From Pseudomonadota bacterium (GTDB taxonomy: Bacteria > Myxococcota > UBA9042 > PHBI01), in contig SXIE01000198.1 of assembly GCA_005772945.1 (NCBI GenBank), forward strand, positions 1-5,069: a stretch of DNA of 5,069 nucleotides, read 5' to 3'. The notes under the pieces are model-generated. The model saw only the letters and a list, made by a program, of their open reading frames with translations, made no database searches and had not been told where the DNA came from. This document shows, piece by piece, positions 1 to 5,069 of the stretch. The first letter of the stretch is position 1; each line of letters starts with the position of its first letter. Both the position numbers and the translations under genes were made by a program.

Positions 1-71
1 TCATCGGCGCGACGAAGCATCCGTTTGATGATGTGGCGGTCGCCCAGGCGGCGTTGGAGGGGCGCGCATGA
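1..71 (+). CDS. murE: UDP-N-acetylmuramoyl-tripeptide synthetase MurE, C-terminal end only (partial)
   Basis: Only the last 22 codons and the TGA stop (69-71) are present, read in the frame starting at base 3. The peptide is IGATKHPFDDVAVAQAALEG followed by RA. The 'K-x-PFDD' signature followed by an alanine/leucine-rich helix is the usual C-terminal end of MurE ligases. MurE is the cytoplasmic ATP-dependent enzyme that adds the third stem-peptide residue (meso-diaminopimelate or lysine) to UDP-MurNAc-L-Ala-D-Glu. The residues that set amino-acid specificity lie upstream, so the substrate cannot be read here. The position directly before murF, with an ATGA stop/start overlap, matches canonical dcw order and supports the call. 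The fragment is short, so the name rests on this motif plus synteny. Confidence 0.85.
   Translation, partial: IGATKHPFDDVAVAQAALEGRA
56..62 (+). promoter_or_regulatory. Ribosome binding site for murF
   Basis: GGAGGGG lies five bases before the ATG at 68, inside the murE tail. It supports the ATG that overlaps the murE stop as the true murF start. Confidence 0.75.
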
Positions 72-1470
72 GGCCCTTCACGGCCCGCCAGATCGCGCAC
101 GTGACGGGCGCGCGGAGCATGCGCGGAGCGATCGAGACGGCGTTCGCGGCGGTGTTCACCGACAGCCGGCACCCGGTCGTGGGCGGGCTGTTCGTGGCGC
201 TCGAAGGGCCGCGCTTCGACGGGCACGCGTTCGTGGCGCAGGCCGTCGCGGGCGGTGCGGCGGGGGTCGTGGCGAGCCGCGAGGTGCCGACGGGCGACGC
301 GGTCGTGGTGCACGTGAAAGACACCGAGGTTGCGCTGGCGGATCTCGCGCGGGCGGTGCGGAACGCGCATCCGGGGCGTTTCGTCGGCGTCACGGGATCG
401 GTCGGCAAGACGACGATGAAGGACATGATCGCGGCGGCGCTGTCGGCGTTCGGGCCGACGGCGAAGACGCCCGGGAACCTGAACAACCACCTCGGGGTGC
501 CGCTGGCGCTCGCAGGGACGCGCGGGGACGAGGCGTTCGTCGTTCTCGAATTGGGCATGTCGGCGCCCGGGGAGATCGCGCGTTTGGCGGAGCTCGTTCG
601 GCCCGAGGTCGGGGTCGTGACGGGCGCCGAGGCGGCGCACTTGGCGTTCTTCGCGGACGTGGACGGGATCGCCGACGCGAAGGCCGAGCTCTGGGAGCAC
701 CTGCCGGCGGACGGGCGCGCGGTGGTCAATGTGGACGACGCGCGGCTCTTGGCGCGGGCGCTGAGGCTTCGGCCGGATGGGCTCGTCGGGTACGGGCACG
801 CCGGGGCCGCCGACGTGCGGCTCGTGGCGGCGACGCAGAATGCGGACGGCGTGACGGCGCGGATTGCGACGGCCGACGGGCATTCGTTGGTGTGCAAACT
901 ATCGTGCCTCGGCGTGCACAATGCGCACAACGCGGCCGGGGCCTTGGCTGCATGCGTGGCGCTGGGCGTGACGCAGCTCGAGCGCGCCGCGGAGGCGCTG
1001 TCCGAGGCGTGGCGGCCGGCGAAGCATCGACTCGAGCTGGTGCGCTTGGCGGGCGGAGGCGTGGTCGTGGACGACGCGTACAATGCGAGCCCGGTGTCGA
1101 CCCGTGCGGCGCTGGACGCGTTCGCGGCGGCGGTGCCGGCGGGCGCGCGGCGCGGGATCGTGCTCGGCACGATGCACGAGCTGGGGTTCGAGACCGAGCT
1201 CCTGCATCGTCAGATCGGGGCCCAGGCGGCGCGACTCGCGCCGGAGTTCTTGGCGGCCACGGGGCCGCATGCGGCGGACATCGCCGAAGGTGCACGCGCG
1301 GCTGGCCTGGGCGACGTCGTTGTGGCGCGCGACGCGAGCGAGCTCGTCGCACCGATCGCCGAATTCATGGCCGCCGGCGACGCATGGCTCCTGCTCAAGG
1401 GCAGCCGGGCCGAGCGCCTCGAGCGCTTGCGCAGCGCCCTCGAGGGCACCTCTTCCAAGGGAGGTGCGTG

Positions 1471-1471
<1 letters not shown>
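68..1471 (+). CDS. murF: UDP-N-acetylmuramoyl-tripeptide--D-alanyl-D-alanine ligase MurF
   Basis: This cytoplasmic Mur ligase joins D-Ala-D-Ala to UDP-MurNAc-tripeptide using ATP, giving the pentapeptide precursor used by MraY. The protein is 467 residues, close to the usual 450-470. The N-terminal UDP-binding domain shows TDSR (31-34) and LFVALEG (41-47). The central ATPase domain has the P-loop GVTGSVGKTT (107-116), GNLNNHLGVP (136-145), ELGMSAPGEI (161-170), H191, the Lys of AKAEL (K205, likely the carbamylated lysine) and GVHNAHNA (282-289). The C-terminal domain has DDAYNASPVS (335-344), VLGTMHELG (365-373) and LLKGSRAERLE (442-452). The start overlaps the murE stop and has a good Shine-Dalgarno. 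The stop overlaps mraY by one base. Two odd points are VTGAEAAH (184-191), where many homologues have an Asn-containing motif, and Thr368 where VLGDM-x-ELG is usual. The family assignment is secure. Confidence 0.97.
1460..1465 (+). promoter_or_regulatory. Ribosome binding site for mraY
   Basis: GGAGGT lies within AAGGGAGGTG at the very end of murF, five bases before the ATG at 1471. It is a near-perfect anti-16S match. It fixes the mraY start even though the same frame stays open far upstream through murF. Confidence 0.85.
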
Positions 1472-2646
<1,175 letters not shown>

Positions 2647-2647
2647 C

Positions 2648-3973
2648 ATGAGCGCGACGACCCCAGAGACGCCCACGACGAGCGCACCCGAGGCCGAGCT
2701 CACGCCGGAGTTGCGGCGCGAGATTCGGCGCGTATCGCCGTACGACTTTCCGCTCCTCGCGGCGGTCGTGCTGCTGCTCGGGCTCGGTGCGGTGATGGTC
2801 TACTCGGCGACCATCAACGAGATGACGCAGCTCACCGGCGACGGGATGGGCAAGCTCAAGACGCACCTGCTGCACATGGGCCTCGGCATCACGGCGCTGC
2901 TGGTCCTCACGTTCGTGCCGTATCGGCGCCTTCGGCCGTTCGTTTATCCGGGGCTGTTCATCACGATCGGCTTTCTGGGGTTGGTCATCATCGCGGGCGT
3001 GCAGGCCGGTAATGCGCGCCGCTGGCTGGCGCTCCCGGGGTTCAACTTCCAGCCCGCCGAGCTGGCCAAGCTCATGTTCGTCGTGTTCTTGGCACATTCG
3101 CTCGCCAAGAAAGCTGGCAATATCCGGCGATTCTCGGTGGCATTCATCCCGCACTTCTTCGTGTGCGCGATCCTCATCTTCCTGTGCCTCTTCCAGCCCG
3201 ATTTCGGCACGAGCGTCATCCTGGTCGCGCTCATGTTCATGATGCTCTTTGCGGCCGGCACGCGCCTCTCGTTCATCACCCTCTTCATCTTCGTCGGCGG
3301 GTTCCTGGCGTTTCAGGCGATCGCCTCGAACGACATGCGCCTCGGGCGCGTGATGGCGGCGATCGATCCCTGGGCGCACCGCATCGGACGCGGGTATCAG
3401 ATGGTCAGCTCGCAGATCGCCATCGGCTCGGGCGGGGTCCTCGGACAAGGCCTCGGCTATGGCGGGCAGACGATCACCGGGCACCTGCCGGAAGGTGAAA
3501 CGGACTTCATCCTGTCGGTGCTCGGCGAGCAGCTCGGGGCTGTCGGGATGATCTTCGTGACGCTGCTCTTCGGGCTCATCATCCATCGTGGGATTCGGAT
3601 TGCGCTGCGCTGCGAGGATGCGTTCGGGCGTTATCTGGCCTTCGGAATCACGCTGCTGCTCGGGCTCGAGTGCGTCATCAACATGCTGGTCGCGGTGGCG
3701 CTCATCCCGACCAAGGGGTTGACCCTGCCGTTCGTCAGCTACGGCGGCTCGTCGATGCTCTTGTCGTGCGCGGCGATCGGCATCTTGCTGAACATCTCGC
3801 GCTCGCTGGACTGGGAGCGCGTGCGCGAACACGTGCCGGCCGTGCGCCTGGCGGAGGAGCCCGCCGAGCGCGGTCCCGAGGTGCGGGTGCAGGCGCCCAA
3901 GACGCGTTGGGAGAAGCTCGGGGCGCGCTTCAAGAAGAAGAAGCAGCAGACCGTCGAGGAGGTGCTCCGATGA
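2648..3973 (+). CDS. ftsW: Septal peptidoglycan glycosyltransferase FtsW (SEDS family)
   Basis: FtsW is the SEDS membrane glycosyltransferase that polymerises lipid II at the division septum with its partner class B PBP (FtsI). The protein is 441 residues. A disordered, polar cytoplasmic N-tail (1-30) precedes the first membrane helix (about 33-54, ending VMVYSA). Family blocks are AGNARRWLALPGFNFQPAELAK (about 120-141), QPDFGTS (183-189), GRGYQMVSSQIAIGSGG (247-263), LPEGETDFILSVLGE (280-294) and IPTKGLTLPFVSYGGSS (353-369). Asp286 in TDF corresponds to the catalytic Asp of the SEDS fold. The cytoplasmic C-tail (about 388-441) is charged and has a KKKK run (429-432). SEDS proteins include RodA and SpoVE, but the place between mraY and murG points to FtsW. 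Glu341 stands where a Gln is common in the segment before the PTKG loop. The stop overlaps the murG start. Confidence 0.95.
   Translation: MSATTPETPTTSAPEAELTPELRREIRRVSPYDFPLLAAVVLLLGLGAVMVYSATINEMTQLTGDGMGKLKTHLLHMGLGITALLVLTFVPYRRLRPFVYPGLFITIGFLGLVIIAGVQAGNARRWLALPGFNFQPAELAKLMFVVFLAHSLAKKAGNIRRFSVAFIPHFFVCAILIFLCLFQPDFGTSVILVALMFMMLFAAGTRLSFITLFIFVGGFLAFQAIASNDMRLGRVMAAIDPWAHRIGRGYQMVSSQIAIGSGGVLGQGLGYGGQTITGHLPEGETDFILSVLGEQLGAVGMIFVTLLFGLIIHRGIRIALRCEDAFGRYLAFGITLLLGLECVINMLVAVALIPTKGLTLPFVSYGGSSMLLSCAAIGILLNISRSLDWERVREHVPAVRLAEEPAERGPEVRVQAPKTRWEKLGARFKKKKQQTVEEVLR
3956..3964 (+). promoter_or_regulatory. Ribosome binding site for murG
   Basis: GAGGAGGTG in the last codons of ftsW places GGAGGT six bases before the ATG at 3970. 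It selects this ATG, which overlaps the ftsW stop, over the in-frame ATG at 3988. Confidence 0.8.
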
Positions 3974-5069
3974 GCGCCGCGACGACCATGCCGTCTGCTC
4001 CGACCATTCCCGCCAGGCCGATCGGGCGACTCGTCATCGCCGGCGGCGGAACCGGTGGCCATGTGTACCCGGGCGTCGCCATCGCCGAGGAGGTCCTGCG
4101 CAGGAACCCGGCGGCCAAGGTGGCCTTCATCGGGACGACGCGCGGGCTCGAGGGCAAGATCCTGCCGCCGCTGGGCTATGCGCTCGAGACCATCACCGTG
4201 TCGCGCCTGAAGGGCGGCAGCATCCTTCAGAAGGTGCTGGGGCTCTTCCGGCTGCCGCGCGCGATCTTCCAGTCATGGCGGATCCTGCGGCGCTGGCAGC
4301 CCGAGGTCGTGCTCGGCGTCGGCGGTTATGCCTCCGGACCCGCGCTGCTGGCGGCCTGGATGACGTTCCGCCGCTGCGCGATCCAGGAGCAGAACGCGAC
4401 GCCGGGCTTGACGAACCGCTGGCTCGGAAAGTTGGTACACAAAGTATTTCTCGGGTTCGCGGCGGCCGCCAAGAGCTTCCGCGCCAAGAAGACCGTGTTC
4501 ACCGGAAACCCGATTCGCGCGGCCGTCGCGGCACGCCTCACGGATGCGACGGGCGCGGCGCCCGGCGGGCGGGACGATACGAAGGCGCTGCGCGTGCTCG
4601 TCTTCGGGGGCTCGCAGGGCGCGCAGTTCCTCAACGCGCGCGTGCCGGCGGCCCTGGCGTTGCTCGCGGCCCAGCATCCCGAGCTGGCGCTGACGGTGAC
4701 GCACCAGACGGGCACCGCCGACGAGGCGACGACGCGGGCGCTCTACGACGCCACACCGATGGCGGGGAGCGTGACGGTCACACCGTTCATTCACGACATG
4801 CCGCGCGCGTATGGCGAGGTCGATGTCGCGATCTGCCGCGCGGGCGCGCTGACGATCGCGGAGCTGACGGCGGTCGGGTTGCCGAGTGTGCTCGTGCCGT
4901 TCCCGTTCGCGGCCGACAACCATCAGGAGTCGAACGCGCGCGTGCTCGAGGCGGCGGGCGCGGCGATCGTCGCGACGCAGCAGGCGTGGTCGGACGCGGC
5001 GGTCGCGGAGGCGCTGGCGGGGCTCGCGGCGGATCGGGCGAAGCTCGCGGCGATGGCGCGCGCGGCCCA
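3970..5069 (+). CDS. murG: UDP-N-acetylglucosamine--MurNAc-(pentapeptide)-PP-undecaprenol GlcNAc transferase MurG, 3' end cut by window
   Basis: MurG is a GT-B glycosyltransferase on the cytoplasmic membrane face that adds GlcNAc to lipid I to form lipid II. The window holds 366 complete codons with no stop, so the last stretch, probably 10-30 residues, lies to the right. The N-domain shows GGGTGGHVYPG (25-35, the acceptor/phosphate glycine loop with the conserved His), GVGGYASGP (116-124) and QEQNATPGLTN (139-149). The linker and C-domain show GNPIR (179-183), FGGSQGAQFLN (212-222), HQTG (245-248), CRAGALTIAEL (289-299, with the conserved Arg and Glu of the UDP-GlcNAc site) and DNHQESNARVLEAAGAA (316-332). 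An N-terminal extension of about 17 residues precedes the first strand (about residues 18-24). Gln139 replaces the more usual His of HEQN. The ATGA overlap with ftsW indicates coupled translation. Confidence 0.96.
   Translation, partial: MSAATTMPSAPTIPARPIGRLVIAGGGTGGHVYPGVAIAEEVLRRNPAAKVAFIGTTRGLEGKILPPLGYALETITVSRLKGGSILQKVLGLFRLPRAIFQSWRILRRWQPEVVLGVGGYASGPALLAAWMTFRRCAIQEQNATPGLTNRWLGKLVHKVFLGFAAAAKSFRAKKTVFTGNPIRAAVAARLTDATGAAPGGRDDTKALRVLVFGGSQGAQFLNARVPAALALLAAQHPELALTVTHQTGTADEATTRALYDATPMAGSVTVTPFIHDMPRAYGEVDVAICRAGALTIAELTAVGLPSVLVPFPFAADNHQESNARVLEAAGAAIVATQQAWSDAAVAEALAGLAADRAKLAAMARAA

Noticed and set aside
1..1170. Long open frame of about 389 codons on the - strand, antisense to murF
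   Set aside because: It lies wholly over murF, whose protein has every family motif. The antisense product is rich in Ser/Thr/Ala/Pro with no recognisable domain, as expected for a shadow of a high-GC gene.
25..1470. The mraY frame stays open upstream through all of murF, suggesting a giant fused protein
   Set aside because: The upstream translation is Arg/Gly/Ala-rich noise in the wrong frame of murF. The strong Shine-Dalgarno and the E. coli-like N-terminus place the mraY start at 1471.
4425..4455. AT-richer patch with TTGGTA and AAGTAT resembling an internal promoter
   Set aside because: It encodes the conserved MurG segment around LGKLVHKVFLG. The AT content follows from Lys, Val and Phe codons, and the box spacing is not convincing.
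4273..4923. 216-codon open frame on the - strand opposite murG
   Set aside because: It is a low-complexity Arg-rich shadow of the conserved murG coding sequence.

Overview
The window is a high-GC (visibly well above 60%) bacterial chromosomal segment from the division and cell wall (dcw) cluster. Every gene is on the + strand, and in order they are the last codons of murE, complete murF, complete mraY, complete ftsW, and murG cut by the right edge. The organism is a bacterium with an ordinary peptidoglycan pathway. The GC content and the E. coli-like MraY C-terminal half (HHH motif, GWPE, final LKVR) would suit a proteobacterium-like or myxobacterial lineage. That taxonomic guess is weak, because no marker here decides it.

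Layout. At 1-71, a murE tail ends inside the murF start (ATGA overlap). murF (68-1471) overlaps mraY by one base (TGATG). mraY (1471-2646) is separated from ftsW (2648-3973) by one base. ftsW overlaps murG (3970 onward) by ATGA. A purine-rich Shine-Dalgarno sequence lies inside the end of each preceding gene. There is no intergenic space for a promoter or terminator, so this is very probably one translationally coupled polycistronic unit. Its promoter would lie to the left of the window.

How the genes work together. MurE and MurF finish the cytoplasmic UDP-MurNAc-pentapeptide. MraY moves phospho-MurNAc-pentapeptide onto undecaprenyl phosphate to make lipid I. MurG adds GlcNAc to give lipid II. 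FtsW is the septal SEDS glycosyltransferase that polymerises lipid II after flipping.

I see no new system here. The points worth a second look are local. (1) MraY has Glu (E298) where the third catalytic, metal-binding Asp is expected. (2) murD is missing from its usual place between mraY and ftsW. (3) MraY has an enlarged TM4-TM5 periplasmic loop carrying two cysteines. (4) MurF, FtsW and MurG each carry small deviations in family motifs.
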